Positions 36,069-45,198 of a stretch of DNA of 64,000 nt are shown here, piece by piece. Numbering within the stretch: the stretch's first letter is position 1; each line of letters starts with the position of its first letter. Under the pieces are notes generated by a model, which made no database searches, was not told where the DNA came from, and saw nothing but the letters and a program-made list of their open reading frames with translations. A program made the position numbers and the translations under genes. The stretch is from Leeuwenhoekiella aequorea (GTDB lineage Bacteria > Bacteroidota > Bacteroidia > Flavobacteriales > Flavobacteriaceae): NCBI RefSeq assembly GCF_004104375.1, contig NZ_QOVM01000002.1, positions 705,642 to 769,641 of the forward strand, read 5' to 3'.

Positions 36069-38468
36069 ATGGCCAGAAAAAAAACCAAAACCACAACCAA
36101 AAAAACTACGCAACCTAAGAAGTTAACTCTTAAGTTGTCTAAACAGCAGAAGATTGTACTGGGGAGTTTTTTATTTCTCCTGGGTATCGCACTTCTATTT
36201 TCTTTTATTTCCTTCTTCTTTAATTGGCAGGCAGATCAAAGCACATTAGATAGTCTGGGAGATCGCAGTGTAGAAAGTCAGAATTGGCTAAATAAATTTG
36301 GTGCTGCCATTGGTGATTTTTTCATATATCAAGGATTTGGGGTAGCTTCATTTGCGCTTGCTATTTTAGTAACGCTCACTGGTTTTTACTATTTCTTTGA
36401 CAAGGAAAAGAAATCCCTTCGCGCCTATTGGTTTTGGGGAATAATAGTAATGCTTTGGTTCGCCATTTTCTTCGGATTCTTTTCAGACTCTGCACCATTA
36501 CTTGGTGGTATGGTAGGTTTTGAACTAAATGACTATCTACAAGATTATTTAGGATTAATAGGTACAATACTTATTCTTGCTTTTTTTGCAATTGTATATT
36601 TCGCCATTCGATTAAAAATCACTCCAGAACTTGTAGGCTCGTATTTAAAACAGAAAAAGCAGTCGCTTCAGAGTGAACTAAACGATGAAGACGATGATGA
36701 TTTTTCAGAATACAGAGACAATGCGTTTGATAAAGACAATATAGATTTGCCTAAAGCTAAACCAGCCCCTACTCCATCTGCAACAGATGAGAAAGTTGAT
36801 GAACCGGTTTTACAGCAAAGCAAACCTGCACCTAGCGAAGAACCGGTGCTAAAATTAGAAACAACACAAGCTCCTCAAGAAGATTTTGAAATAGAAATTG
36901 AAGAACCTATTGAGGAAGAAGAATTGGTAGAAAATCTTAGCACTAAGCTTGTACAGGATTTTGGAGAATTTGATCCTACTTTAGAATTAAGCAACTACAA
37001 GTTTCCTTCGATAGATTTATTGAAAGATTATACAAAAGGACAAAGCATAACCATTGATCAGGAAGAACTTGAAGAAAATAAAAATCGTATTGTAGATACG
37101 CTTAAAAACTATAAGATCGAGATCGCGCACATAAAAGCAACTGTAGGCCCTACGGTTACTTTATATGAGATTGTACCCGAAGCTGGCGTGCGTATTTCTA
37201 AAATTAAAAACCTTGAAGATGACATTGCGTTGTCACTTTCGGCATTAGGAATACGTATAATTGCACCTATCCCCGGTAAAGGAACTATAGGTATCGAAGT
37301 GCCTAACAAAAACGCGCGCATCGTCTCTATGCGCTCTGCTATAGCTTCTCCTCGTTTTCAAAATGCCGAAATGGAATTACCCCTTACATTAGGTAAAACC
37401 ATTTCTAATGAAACCTTTGTAGTTGACTTAGCAAAAATGCCTCATTTACTTATGGCGGGTGCTACCGGTCAAGGTAAATCTGTAGGTCTTAATGCAATTC
37501 TTACCTCGTTACTTTATAAAAAACATCCTGCAGAAGTAAAATTCGTGCTGGTAGATCCTAAGAAGGTTGAGCTTACACTGTTTAATAAGATTGAACGTCA
37601 TTATCTGGCTAAATTACCAGACTCTGAAGAAGCAATTATTACAGACAACGCCAAGGTGATAAATACGTTGAATTCGCTCTGTATTGAGATGGATAATCGC
37701 TACGACCTACTTAAAAACGCATTGGCTCGTAATATCAAGGAGTACAACGCAAAGTTTAAAGCTCGTAAACTGAATCCAAATGATGGTCATAAGTATTTAC
37801 CATACATCGTATTGGTAATTGACGAGTTTGCAGATCTTATTATGACTGCCGGTAAAGAAGTAGAAACTCCTATTGCACGACTTGCTCAATTAGCACGAGC
37901 GATAGGTATTCACTTAATTGTAGCTACTCAACGTCCATCGGTGAATGTAATTACAGGTATTATAAAAGCCAATTTCCCTGCGCGTATTGCATTTAGAGTT
38001 ACCTCAAAAATTGACTCACGTACAATTTTAGATAGTCAAGGTGCAGATCAATTAATTGGGCGTGGTGATATGTTATTTACTCAGGGTAATGAACTTACGC
38101 GGGTGCAATGTGCTTTTGTTGACACTCCTGAGGTTGAAAAAATTACTGAATTTATAGGGTCACAAAAGGCATATCCTGATGCCCATCATCTACCAGAATA
38201 TGTAGGCGAAGAAGGTGGCACAAGTCTTGATATAGATGTGAGCGACAGAGATGTTCTCTTTATGGAAGCTGCGGAAGTTATTGTTATAGCACAACAAGGA
38301 AGCGCTTCTTTATTGCAACGTAAACTGAAGCTGGGCTACAATAGGGCAGGTAGAATAATTGATCAATTAGAAGCTGCAGGCATTGTAGGACCCTTTGAGG
38401 GCAGTAAAGCTCGCCAGGTACTGGTTTCAGATATGAATGCCTTACAACAACAATTAAATAATGATTAA
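36069..38468 (+). CDS. ftsK: DNA translocase FtsK/SpoIIIE
   Basis: A 799-residue membrane-anchored DNA pump. A Lys-rich start is followed by four transmembrane helices (about 30-200), an acidic linker (about 200-310), a RecA-like motor with Walker A GATGQGKS (about 463-470) and Walker B LVIDEFADL, and a C-terminal winged-helix gamma domain (EVIVIAQQGSASLLQRKL...QLEAAGIVGP). It moves chromosome dimers and termini through the division septum and activates XerCD at dif. It heads a run of envelope genes (LolA-like and LptF/G-like) on the same strand. Confidence 0.97.
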   Translation: MARKKTKTTTKKTTQPKKLTLKLSKQQKIVLGSFLFLLGIALLFSFISFFFNWQADQSTLDSLGDRSVESQNWLNKFGAAIGDFFIYQGFGVASFALAILVTLTGFYYFFDKEKKSLRAYWFWGIIVMLWFAIFFGFFSDSAPLLGGMVGFELNDYLQDYLGLIGTILILAFFAIVYFAIRLKITPELVGSYLKQKKQSLQSELNDEDDDDFSEYRDNAFDKDNIDLPKAKPAPTPSATDEKVDEPVLQQSKPAPSEEPVLKLETTQAPQEDFEIEIEEPIEEEELVENLSTKLVQDFGEFDPTLELSNYKFPSIDLLKDYTKGQSITIDQEELEENKNRIVDTLKNYKIEIAHIKATVGPTVTLYEIVPEAGVRISKIKNLEDDIALSLSALGIRIIAPIPGKGTIGIEVPNKNARIVSMRSAIASPRFQNAEMELPLTLGKTISNETFVVDLAKMPHLLMAGATGQGKSVGLNAILTSLLYKKHPAEVKFVLVDPKKVELTLFNKIERHYLAKLPDSEEAIITDNAKVINTLNSLCIEMDNRYDLLKNALARNIKEYNAKFKARKLNPNDGHKYLPYIVLVIDEFADLIMTAGKEVETPIARLAQLARAIGIHLIVATQRPSVNVITGIIKANFPARIAFRVTSKIDSRTILDSQGADQLIGRGDMLFTQGNELTRVQCAFVDTPEVEKITEFIGSQKAYPDAHHLPEYVGEEGGTSLDIDVSDRDVLFMEAAEVIVIAQQGSASLLQRKLKLGYNRAGRIIDQLEAAGIVGPFEGSKARQVLVSDMNALQQQLNND

Positions 38469-38469
38469 A

Positions 38470-39126
38470 ATGAAAAATTTAAAAATAAAAGCATTTACCT
38501 TTTTATTTGTATTTCTCGCGGGTATTACGCTTTCTAATGCTCAAGATACTAAAGCAAAATCTCTTTTAAATGAGGTTTCTACTAAAGTGAAATCATATAA
38601 GAATATGTTTATCGACTTTAAGTACACGCTATCGAATGATGCAGCCGGCATTAATCAAGAAACACGCGGTGATGTTACTCTTAATGGAGATAAATACAAA
38701 CTGAATTTAATGGGAACCACCCAGATGTATGATGGTAAAAAATTATATACTGTAATCCCTGATGATGAGGAAATCACTATTTCTACTCAAGACCCGGGAG
38801 ATGATGATGCTATTACACCTTCAAAAATGCTAACCTTTTTTAATAAAGGTTATACATACAAATGGGATATAGATCAAAGTGTAAATGGTCGTAAAATACA
38901 GTATGTAAAATTAATTCCTATTGATTCTAATAGCGAGTTAAAGTCTGCTTTGCTTGGTGTTGATGCCCAGACAAAACATATCTACCGCTTAATAATGACT
39001 CAAAAAAACGGAACAAAAATTACTATAACTGTAAATTCATTTAAGACAGACCAGCCATTACCCGGCAACTTGTTTGTTTTTGATGAGAAGAAATATGCAG
39101 ATTATTACATCAATAGGCTAGACTAG
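38470..39126 (+). CDS. LolA-like outer-membrane lipoprotein carrier protein
   Basis: About 218 residues from the ATG at 38470, directly after the ftsK stop codon; an ATG at 38461 would overlap ftsK by 8 bases. The signal peptide ends near SNAQD. The body (KSLLNEVSTKVKSYKNMFIDFKYTLSN, then LTFFNKGYTYKW) follows the half-barrel LolA/LolB-like pattern. It would carry lipoproteins across the periplasm to the outer membrane. The place between ftsK and an LptF/G permease gene is, as far as I recall, common in flavobacteria. Confidence 0.85.
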   Translation: MKNLKIKAFTFLFVFLAGITLSNAQDTKAKSLLNEVSTKVKSYKNMFIDFKYTLSNDAAGINQETRGDVTLNGDKYKLNLMGTTQMYDGKKLYTVIPDDEEITISTQDPGDDDAITPSKMLTFFNKGYTYKWDIDQSVNGRKIQYVKLIPIDSNSELKSALLGVDAQTKHIYRLIMTQKNGTKITITVNSFKTDQPLPGNLFVFDEKKYADYYINRLD

Positions 39127-39131
39127 CTTCT

Positions 39132-40745
39132 GTGAAAATACTGGACCGTTACATACTTACGACTTTCGTTAAAAATTTTCTGAGTACATTCATCATTTTG
39201 ATGTTCATATTTGTACTTCAGACGGTATGGCTATATATAAAAGAACTTGCTGGTAAAGATCTTGATTTCTTTATTATCATCAAGTTCCTTATGTATTTCT
39301 CTCCGCGCTTGGTCACGCTGGTATTACCGCTTACAGTATTACTTACCAGCATTATGACCTTTGGTAATTTTGCTGAAAATTATGAGTTCGCTGCAATGAA
39401 ATCAACAGGAATTTCATTGCAACGAGCCATGAGAAGTCTTACAATCTTTATTATAGGGCTTGCTGCTACTTCATTTATGTTTGCTAATTATGTTATTCCT
39501 GCTGCAGAATTTGAATCACTTAATTTGAGAAGAAATATTGCTCAGGTAAAGCCCGCAATGGCAATTACAAAAGGACAGTATACAGATATTGCAGACGGCT
39601 ATGTAATTAAGGTGGCCGATAAACAAGGTGAAAATGGGCAATTTTTAAAAGATGTAATTATCTATGAAAAAAATCCCACTCGTATAGGAAACTACACGGT
39701 AATTAAAGCACGAGAAGGAGAACTCATTAGTGCCGAAGGTGATAATATTTTATCACTTAAACTTATTGACGGTAATTACTACGACGAGATCGAGCAGAGA
39801 AACTACAACAAACAAAAGCGCGAGCCATTTGTAAAAAGTTATTTTGAAACGTATACCATTAATATAGATTTGTCTGAACTAGACAATGTAGATATGGATG
39901 AAAAAAGTATTGACAATGCGTATACAATGCTTACCGTTGCCCAGCTTAGTGACACCTTAGTTGATATTTCAAAAAATTATAATTCTCATTTAGAAGGTTT
40001 AGGAAAAGGAGCTTTACGGGAGTTGTATTTACAGAATTTAGATTCTACCTATCTCGCAAATGTCCCTGTAGATACTTCCCGAGTACTCAACGAGAATTTG
40101 CTAGAAAATTTTGAAGATTCAGAAAAGATGCAATTACTGGATCGTACTATTGCCAAAATTAAAAATGAGATAAATGACATTAAAAATGACAAGACCACAA
40201 ATAGTCAAAAAGTAAAAGTTCTCAGTAAATATGAGATTGCATTACACGAGAAATTTGTTCTTGCCTTTGGATGTATTATACTCTTTTTTGTAGGAGCACC
40301 TTTGGGAGCTATCATCCGTAAGGGAGGATTAGGGTTACCTATTGTGGTAGGTGTTGTTTTGTTTCTAACCTATCACTTTATAGGTATTTTTGCAAAAAAC
40401 AGCGCAGAAGACGGTAGTGTTTCAGCCTGGTTAGCGAGCTGGTTGAGCACACTTATATTATTTCCGCTAGGTGTATATTTAACTTATAGAGCAACCACTG
40501 ATCAGGGGTTATTTGATCTAGACGGATTTCTTGATCCTGTTAAAAAGTTATTTCGTAAAAAAGATAAAAGCGGTATTGACTCTCAGCAACCACTTAAAGA
40601 TGCAGAACTTTCAAATGCTGAAAAGGCACTTCTAAAAATTAAAACCAAGCAGGAATTAGAAGATATAGTAGCCAATTATAAAAAGTATGGATATTCTGAA
40701 AATTTTAAAGACGCTGCAGCACTTCTTTTAAAGCAACAATCTTAG
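39132..40745 (+). CDS. LptF/LptG (YjgP/YjgQ) family permease
   Basis: A 537-residue inner-membrane protein beginning at a GTG (39132) 5 bases after the lolA-like stop codon. Three transmembrane helices near the N-terminus (15-120) and three near residues 375-460 frame a large periplasmic jellyroll-like domain, as in the LPS-export permeases. LptF and LptG pull lipopolysaccharide from the inner membrane, powered by LptB. The C-terminal 70 residues are a charged cytoplasmic tail (KKDKSGIDSQQPLKDAELSN) longer than in E. coli homologues. Sequence alone does not decide between LptF and LptG. Confidence 0.88.
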   Translation: MKILDRYILTTFVKNFLSTFIILMFIFVLQTVWLYIKELAGKDLDFFIIIKFLMYFSPRLVTLVLPLTVLLTSIMTFGNFAENYEFAAMKSTGISLQRAMRSLTIFIIGLAATSFMFANYVIPAAEFESLNLRRNIAQVKPAMAITKGQYTDIADGYVIKVADKQGENGQFLKDVIIYEKNPTRIGNYTVIKAREGELISAEGDNILSLKLIDGNYYDEIEQRNYNKQKREPFVKSYFETYTINIDLSELDNVDMDEKSIDNAYTMLTVAQLSDTLVDISKNYNSHLEGLGKGALRELYLQNLDSTYLANVPVDTSRVLNENLLENFEDSEKMQLLDRTIAKIKNEINDIKNDKTTNSQKVKVLSKYEIALHEKFVLAFGCIILFFVGAPLGAIIRKGGLGLPIVVGVVLFLTYHFIGIFAKNSAEDGSVSAWLASWLSTLILFPLGVYLTYRATTDQGLFDLDGFLDPVKKLFRKKDKSGIDSQQPLKDAELSNAEKALLKIKTKQELEDIVANYKKYGYSENFKDAAALLLKQQS

Positions 40746-40823
40746 CCTAATAGATCTCCTTTTAGTCTTAAATCTGTAGGCTCACAAAGCTAAATTGTAT
40801 CTTTACGCATCTAAATTAAACTC

Positions 40824-41969
40824 ATGACTACGCAGACATTTACCAGAGATATAGAACTCAATACCATTCAGGAAGCTATTGAAGATATTAAGAATGGAAA
40901 AGTAATAATTGTTGTAGATGATGAGGATCGGGAAAATGAAGGTGATTTTTTAGCCGCATCAGAGATGGTCACGCCAGAAATGATAAATTTTATGGCGACT
41001 CACGGCCGCGGACTTATTTGCACTCCTATTACTGAAGACCGTTGTAAAGAGCTCAAGCTGGATATGATGGTGGGAACGAACAGTGACCCTATGGAAACCG
41101 CATTTACGGTTTCGGTAGATTTGAAAGGAAATGGAGTTACCACCGGGATTAGTGCTTCAGATAGAGCAAAAACTATACAAGCATTAATAAACCCAGAAAC
41201 CAGACCTTGGGATTTAACGCGACCGGGACATATTTTTCCGCTTAAAGCGAAAGAAGGTGGTGTATTAAGGCGTACCGGGCATACAGAAGCTGCCATAGAT
41301 TTTGCACGTCTAGCTGGTTTTGCTCCTTCAGGCGTAATTGTCGAAATCATGAATGAAGATGGTACGATGGCACGTTTACCTCAATTACTTCAAGTCGCTA
41401 AAACTTTTGATATTAAAATTGTCTCTATCGCAGATCTTGTTGCATATCGCATGCAACACGATTCTCTTATCGTTAAAAAAGAGGATTTTAATATAGATAC
41501 CCGTTATGGCAATTTTAGATTGCGTGCCTATCAACAAACTACAAACGACCAAATACATATTGCTCTTACAAAAGGCACTTGGGAGATCGATGAGTCGGTT
41601 TTAGTACGTGTGAATTCTACTTTTGTAAATAATGACATCTTGAGTACACTCACTCAGGAAAATGATCGCAAACTTGATAAAATTTTTGAAACTATAAATA
41701 CAGTCGGAAAAGGTGCGATTGTATTCATCAATCAGGAAAATATCGCTCACAAATTACTCTACCGTCTTGCCGAAATTAAAGATAGGCAGGAAACTGGTCG
41801 TAACAACGCGGTGCAGTCTAAGATGGATCTTAAAGATTTTGGTATTGGTGCTCAGATATTACACGATTTAGGTATCACAAAAATTAAACTTTTATCTAAT
41901 AGCGAAGAACTTAAGCGCGTAGGTATAATAGGATACGGACTTGAAATTACAGAACGCGTAACGTACTAA
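40824..41969 (+). CDS. ribB: 3,4-dihydroxy-2-butanone 4-phosphate synthase with a degenerate GTP cyclohydrolase II domain (RibBA-like)
   Basis: A 381-residue protein. The N-terminal DHBP synthase half (about 1-205) is intact: VDDEDRENEGD (31-41), HGRGLICTP (60-68) and RTGHTEAA (150-157). It makes 3,4-dihydroxy-2-butanone 4-phosphate for riboflavin. The C-terminal half (about 210-381) is GTP cyclohydrolase II-like (KDFGIGAQILHDLG near 337-350) but lacks all three zinc Cys: the region that normally reads SECxxGD...RCDC here reads VNSTFVNNDILSTLTQ (263-278). The catalytic QEGRGIG loop is also absent (FINQENIAHK, 301-310). The second activity is therefore very probably lost, as in RibBX-type proteins. 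The common annotation as bifunctional RibBA would be misleading. Confidence 0.92.
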   Translation: MTTQTFTRDIELNTIQEAIEDIKNGKVIIVVDDEDRENEGDFLAASEMVTPEMINFMATHGRGLICTPITEDRCKELKLDMMVGTNSDPMETAFTVSVDLKGNGVTTGISASDRAKTIQALINPETRPWDLTRPGHIFPLKAKEGGVLRRTGHTEAAIDFARLAGFAPSGVIVEIMNEDGTMARLPQLLQVAKTFDIKIVSIADLVAYRMQHDSLIVKKEDFNIDTRYGNFRLRAYQQTTNDQIHIALTKGTWEIDESVLVRVNSTFVNNDILSTLTQENDRKLDKIFETINTVGKGAIVFINQENIAHKLLYRLAEIKDRQETGRNNAVQSKMDLKDFGIGAQILHDLGITKIKLLSNSEELKRVGIIGYGLEITERVTY

Positions 41970-42247
41970 ACGCAAAACACGCTTATTTTCCATAGACATT
42001 TTGCTGATACAACTAGAGAAGCAAGTTTTATACCTAAATTTTCTATAATTAGAATCGACTCGTATAACAACGAGTTATTTTCTAAATTGTCAATAAATTA
42101 GATTTATTCTTGGCTGGTGTTTTTGTTGATATGTTCACATACTGAATGTATTATTTAAAGTACTTGTTACAAAACGGAAACTTATCTTTATATCTCAACA
42201 TCCCACACGTAGTTATTTTCGTAATTATAGCGTGAACACGATAGTAT

Positions 42248-42910
42248 ATGAGGGTTAAAAAGATAGTCTTATTAAAACTACTAGGTTATTTAACACTAGC
42301 CTTTGTTGTGCTACTCCTATTTGTGAGCACCCTCTCCTATCGTATTAAATCATATAGTGAGCCTTATATTTTTGATACGGCTGCTGAAACTCCAAAAGTA
42401 TATTCCGTAATCATTTTAGGAACCAGCGTGCTGTCTAATGGAGAATTATCGACAATGCTTAGAGATCGTGTAGAATCTGCATTATTACTTTACAAAACAG
42501 GAAAAGTAACGCGGTTTTTAGTAAGCGGAGATAATGGCTCTACGAGTTATAATGAACCGCAGGCAATGAAAAGATATCTTAGGGAACGCGGAGTGCCCGA
42601 AGAAGCTATATTTATGGATTATGCTGGTTTTGATACCTATGATTCGATTTACCGCGCCTCTTATATTTTTGAAATTGATAATGCAATTGTTGTCTCACAA
42701 CGTTTTCATCTTCCGCGTGCAATTTATATAGCTCGCCAAATGGGTCTTAATTATTACGGTTACAATGGCGATCGTAGAGCTTATGATCTTGAAATGCGCA
42801 ACAGGTTTAGAGAAATCTTAGCGAATGTAAAAGCGTTTTTTGAACTTACATTTAACAAAGAGCCTCATTTTAAGGGAGATAAAATCCCCATCACCGGAAA
42901 AAACAATTAG
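42248..42910 (+). CDS. SanA/YdcF-like DUF218 protein
   Basis: A 220-residue protein with one N-terminal transmembrane helix (about 10-30) and a periplasmic DUF218 domain. Conserved strings are VIILGTSVLSNGELSTML, FLVSGDNGS, MDYAGFDTYDSIYRA and VVSQRFHLPRAIYIAR, characteristic of the SanA group. SanA affects the envelope permeability barrier (vancomycin sensitivity) in enterobacteria; the reaction is unknown. The gene is monocistronic, with 278 bases of apparently empty DNA upstream and the tRNA-Ser promoter just downstream. Confidence 0.88.
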   Translation: MRVKKIVLLKLLGYLTLAFVVLLLFVSTLSYRIKSYSEPYIFDTAAETPKVYSVIILGTSVLSNGELSTMLRDRVESALLLYKTGKVTRFLVSGDNGSTSYNEPQAMKRYLRERGVPEEAIFMDYAGFDTYDSIYRASYIFEIDNAIVVSQRFHLPRAIYIARQMGLNYYGYNGDRRAYDLEMRNRFREILANVKAFFELTFNKEPHFKGDKIPITGKNN

Positions 42911-42935
42911 TTTCAAAATTCCTTTAAAAAGAGTG

Positions 42936-42965
42936 TTGCCATATTAAAAAAACTTTCTATATTTG
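42936..42965 (+). promoter_or_regulatory. promoter of tRNA-Ser
   Basis: TTG at 42936-42938, a 19-base spacer and TATATTTG at 42958-42965 match the Bacteroidota vegetative promoter, 36 bases upstream of the mature tRNA 5' end. Confidence 0.8.
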
Positions 42966-43001
42966 CACCCGCAATCAGCAAATAGCTGATGAGACAACTC
43001 A

Positions 43002-43086
43002 GGAGAAATGGCAGAGCGGTCGAATGCGGCAGTCTTGAAAACTGTTGAGGGTCACACCTCCGGGGGTTCGAATCCCTCTTTCTCCG
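43002..43086 (+). tRNA. tRNA-Ser (anticodon TGA)
   Basis: An 85-base class II tRNA. The acceptor stem GGAGAAA (43002-43008) pairs with TTTCTCC (43079-43085), with discriminator G at 43086 and no encoded CCA. The anticodon arm is CAGTCTTGAAAACTG, with TGA. There is a long variable arm (TTGAGGGTCACACCTCC) and a T-arm GGGGG-TTCGAAT-CCCTC. It decodes UCA and, by wobble, other UCN codons. Its 3' end is the target of the island that follows. Confidence 0.97.
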
Positions 43087-43087
43087 C
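43075..43087 (+). repeat. left attachment repeat (tRNA-Ser 3' end)
   Basis: CCTCTTTCTCCGC, formed by the T-stem and acceptor strand of the tRNA plus one base. Exact copies lie at 54976-54988 and 55154-55166. Confidence 0.85.
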
Positions 43088-43110
43088 GAAAAGCCCTAAA
43101 AAAGGCAATA

Positions 43111-43146
43111 AAAACCCTGTAAATAGTTGATTTACAGGGTTTTTTA
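43111..43146 (+). terminator. strong terminator after tRNA-Ser
   Basis: A perfect 14-bp stem (43111-43124 with 43130-43143) with the 5-base loop AGTTG and a T-run, 24 bases after the tRNA. If the island begins at the att repeat, this terminator belongs to the island. Confidence 0.9.
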
Positions 43147-43195
43147 TTTTTATTGATTTCATTTGATATCAAATAATTGCAAAGAAAAGGTGGCC

Positions 43196-43238
43196 AATTC
43201 GGTGTCACTTTTTTACGTCCACCAACTGACACCGAATT
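43196..43238. repeat. inverted repeats upstream of the integrase, probable integrase arm or operator sites
   Basis: AATTCGGTGTCA at 43196-43207 is inverted at 43227-43238 (TGACACCGAATT). A third copy (ATTCGGTGTCA) at 43321-43331 covers the integrase start codon. A shorter copy, AATTCGGTG, occurs at 54903-54911 near the right end of the island. The spread over both ends fits arm-type binding sites of a tyrosine recombinase. Confidence 0.6.
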
Positions 43239-43325
43239 ATAGTCAAGACACTGTCATTCAGTGATTTAATTCAAAACGTGATTAATTTTTTTTGACTACA
43301 TTGAATAGAATTTAAAAACTATTCG

Positions 43326-44546
43326 GTGTCACATTCTCTTTCTCTTCTGTTCTACATCAAAAAAAGTAAAGCCGATGAATACGGCAAAGCTGTTATTTAC
43401 CTGCGTATTACGCTCGATGGCCGCAGGGCTGAATGCAGTGTTCATAGAAAAGTCAAAGTTGACGATTGGCACTCCAAAACCCAACGGGCTTTAGGTAATT
43501 CTCAAAACTCACAAGAAATTAATAGAGAAATAAGCATAGTCACAGACAAGATTTATGGTATTCAGCATCAGTTTCAGCGTGAAGGAAAACCCTATACTGC
43601 TTTGAATCTTCGAGATGCGTATTTAGGTAAAGACAAATCCAAAAAGATGCTCCTTGAGATTTTCCAAGACCATAATAACAAAGTTGACAACTTAGTAGGC
43701 AAAGATTTTGCCGCCGGAACTGCAGAACGTTATCGTACCTGCAAAAAACACATAGAAGCTTTTATAAAGCAGAAATACAAGATAAATGATATTCCAGTGC
43801 AGGATGTAGACCATAAGTTCATCACTGGGCTTGAATACTATTTAAAAACCACACGCAAGTGTGCGCATAACTCTGCAATCAAGTATATCACAAACTTTAA
43901 GAAGATCATCCGCATCGCTCATGCAAACGATTGGATCGATAAAGATCCCTTCTTGAATTGGAAAGCAAAACTCAAAATCGTAGAACGTGAATTTTTGACA
44001 GAATCAGAAATTCAAAAAATTATTGAACTCGATTTAAAAATGGAACGTCTGAATCAGGTTCGTGATATTTTTATTTTTTGTTGTTTCACCGGCCTTGCAT
44101 ATGCTGATGTTAAAAAATTAAATCGTGGTGATATCAGCACGGGAAATGATGGCGAAGAATGGATTAAGACAAAACGTTCTAAAACCGATACCAGAAGTAA
44201 TATTCCGATTTTACCTATTCCCAAGAGTATTATTGAGAAGTATAAAGATCAGGAGCTGCTGAAAGAAAAAGATTTAGTTCTTCCAGTACTCAGTAATCAA
44301 AAGATGAATGCATATATTAAAGAAATCGCCACACTTGCTGGCATCACCAAAAATCTAACTTTCCATTTGGCACGGCACACCTTCGCTACAACGGTTACCC
44401 TTACAAATGGTGTACCTATCGAATCTGTAAGTAAAATGCTGGGACATACTAATCTTAAAACAACTCAGCATTACGCGAAAATTCTGGATATGAAAGTATC
44501 CCGTGATATGGCAATTTTGAAAGACAAGTTCAAACCAAAGAACTAG
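43326..44546 (+). CDS. tyrosine recombinase/integrase of the island
   Basis: A 406-residue site-specific recombinase of the Bacteroidota type. The N-terminal Arm-DNA-binding domain begins with LLFYIKKSK and YLRITLDGRRAECSVHRK. A SAM-like core-binding domain (about 105-205) is followed by the catalytic domain with CCFTGLAYADV, the HLARHTF box (His-x-x-Arg) and LGHTNLKTTQHYAK (His/Tyr nucleophile). The start is GTG at 43326, which agrees with the usual N-terminus of the family. It lies just inside the left attachment site. A repeat copy overlaps its start codon, which suggests autoregulation. Its 3' end overlaps the convergent gene by 4 bases. Confidence 0.94.
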   Translation: MSHSLSLLFYIKKSKADEYGKAVIYLRITLDGRRAECSVHRKVKVDDWHSKTQRALGNSQNSQEINREISIVTDKIYGIQHQFQREGKPYTALNLRDAYLGKDKSKKMLLEIFQDHNNKVDNLVGKDFAAGTAERYRTCKKHIEAFIKQKYKINDIPVQDVDHKFITGLEYYLKTTRKCAHNSAIKYITNFKKIIRIAHANDWIDKDPFLNWKAKLKIVEREFLTESEIQKIIELDLKMERLNQVRDIFIFCCFTGLAYADVKKLNRGDISTGNDGEEWIKTKRSKTDTRSNIPILPIPKSIIEKYKDQELLKEKDLVLPVLSNQKMNAYIKEIATLAGITKNLTFHLARHTFATTVTLTNGVPIESVSKMLGHTNLKTTQHYAKILDMKVSRDMAILKDKFKPKN

Positions 44547-45196
44547 TTATCGCCTTCGCTTCTTCGTTCCATATTTTGGACATAGCCAAAAAATGGACTC
44601 CTCCTTTCCGGCTCGTTTAACTTAAAGGCATTCTTCGCATATATCTGAGCTATCTTTTTCCAATTATCAATCTTCCACTTTTTGGATTTTATATAGATAT
44701 AGAATTTTTTAGCCTCAATTTCCGGCCACTTGTTTTCTTCAAAAAATTCAATTATATCTTTTTGAAAAATTGGCTCGGCCAGTTTATTTATGTTTGTATT
44801 TATTTGTTTTAAAGAAGGTATCAATTTTTGGACTTCTTTTGATGGGGTCGTGTCCATTTTTTGGACCGAACTTGTACCACTAGTTGTATCGTACTTGGCA
44901 CAAAATAAGACCATCTTAATACGAGATGCAGCCTTGGGGGTTGTAGAAGGATAATACTCCAGAAAGCCCAAATTTACCAAATCTCTAAGATGGCTGTGAT
45001 AGGTCGTCTTAGACCGTATCTTTGCCCATTTTCTAATTTCCTGGCTATTGATGCTAATTATCTTTCTAAAATATTCGCGATTCCATTTTTGAAAGAAAGC
45101 GATATACAAGGTAATGTGACCTTGCTTAATTTTTGGTTCTTCATTGAATCGCTTAAATACTTCATTTAGCTGAACGATATAATTTACTTTTTCCAT
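44543..45196 (-). CDS. island protein, probable winged-helix replication or regulatory protein
   Basis: About 217 residues from the ATG at 45194-45196, 2 bases after the mobilization gene's stop. The first half (LNEVFKRFNEEPKIKQGHIT, IRKWAKIRSKTTYHSHLRDL) looks like a winged-helix DNA-binding domain of the kind seen in plasmid replication initiators and transcription factors of flavobacterial mobile elements. The second half (about 135-217) is a helical EFFEENKWPEIEAKKFYIY module often attached to such domains. I do not recognise a specific family name. The partnership with integrase and BfmA recurs in Bacteroidota mobilizable elements, to my recollection. Confidence 0.6.
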   Translation of the reverse strand: MEKVNYIVQLNEVFKRFNEEPKIKQGHITLYIAFFQKWNREYFRKIISINSQEIRKWAKIRSKTTYHSHLRDLVNLGFLEYYPSTTPKAASRIKMVLFCAKYDTTSGTSSVQKMDTTPSKEVQKLIPSLKQINTNINKLAEPIFQKDIIEFFEENKWPEIEAKKFYIYIKSKKWKIDNWKKIAQIYAKNAFKLNEPERRSPFFGYVQNMERRSEGDN

Positions 45197-45198
45197 AT

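Noticed and set aside
40824..41969. Standard annotation as bifunctional RibBA
   Set aside because: The zinc Cys and the catalytic loop of the cyclohydrolase half are missing, so only the RibB activity is supported.
42056..42080. Small hairpin (ACTCGT / ACGAGT) after ribB
   Set aside because: The stem is only 6 bp and no clear T-run follows; it is too weak to call a terminator.
42999..43232. 77-residue minus-strand open frame across the tRNA-Ser
   Set aside because: It is antisense to a clear tRNA and the terminator, and its sequence reads like translated tRNA; no start context.
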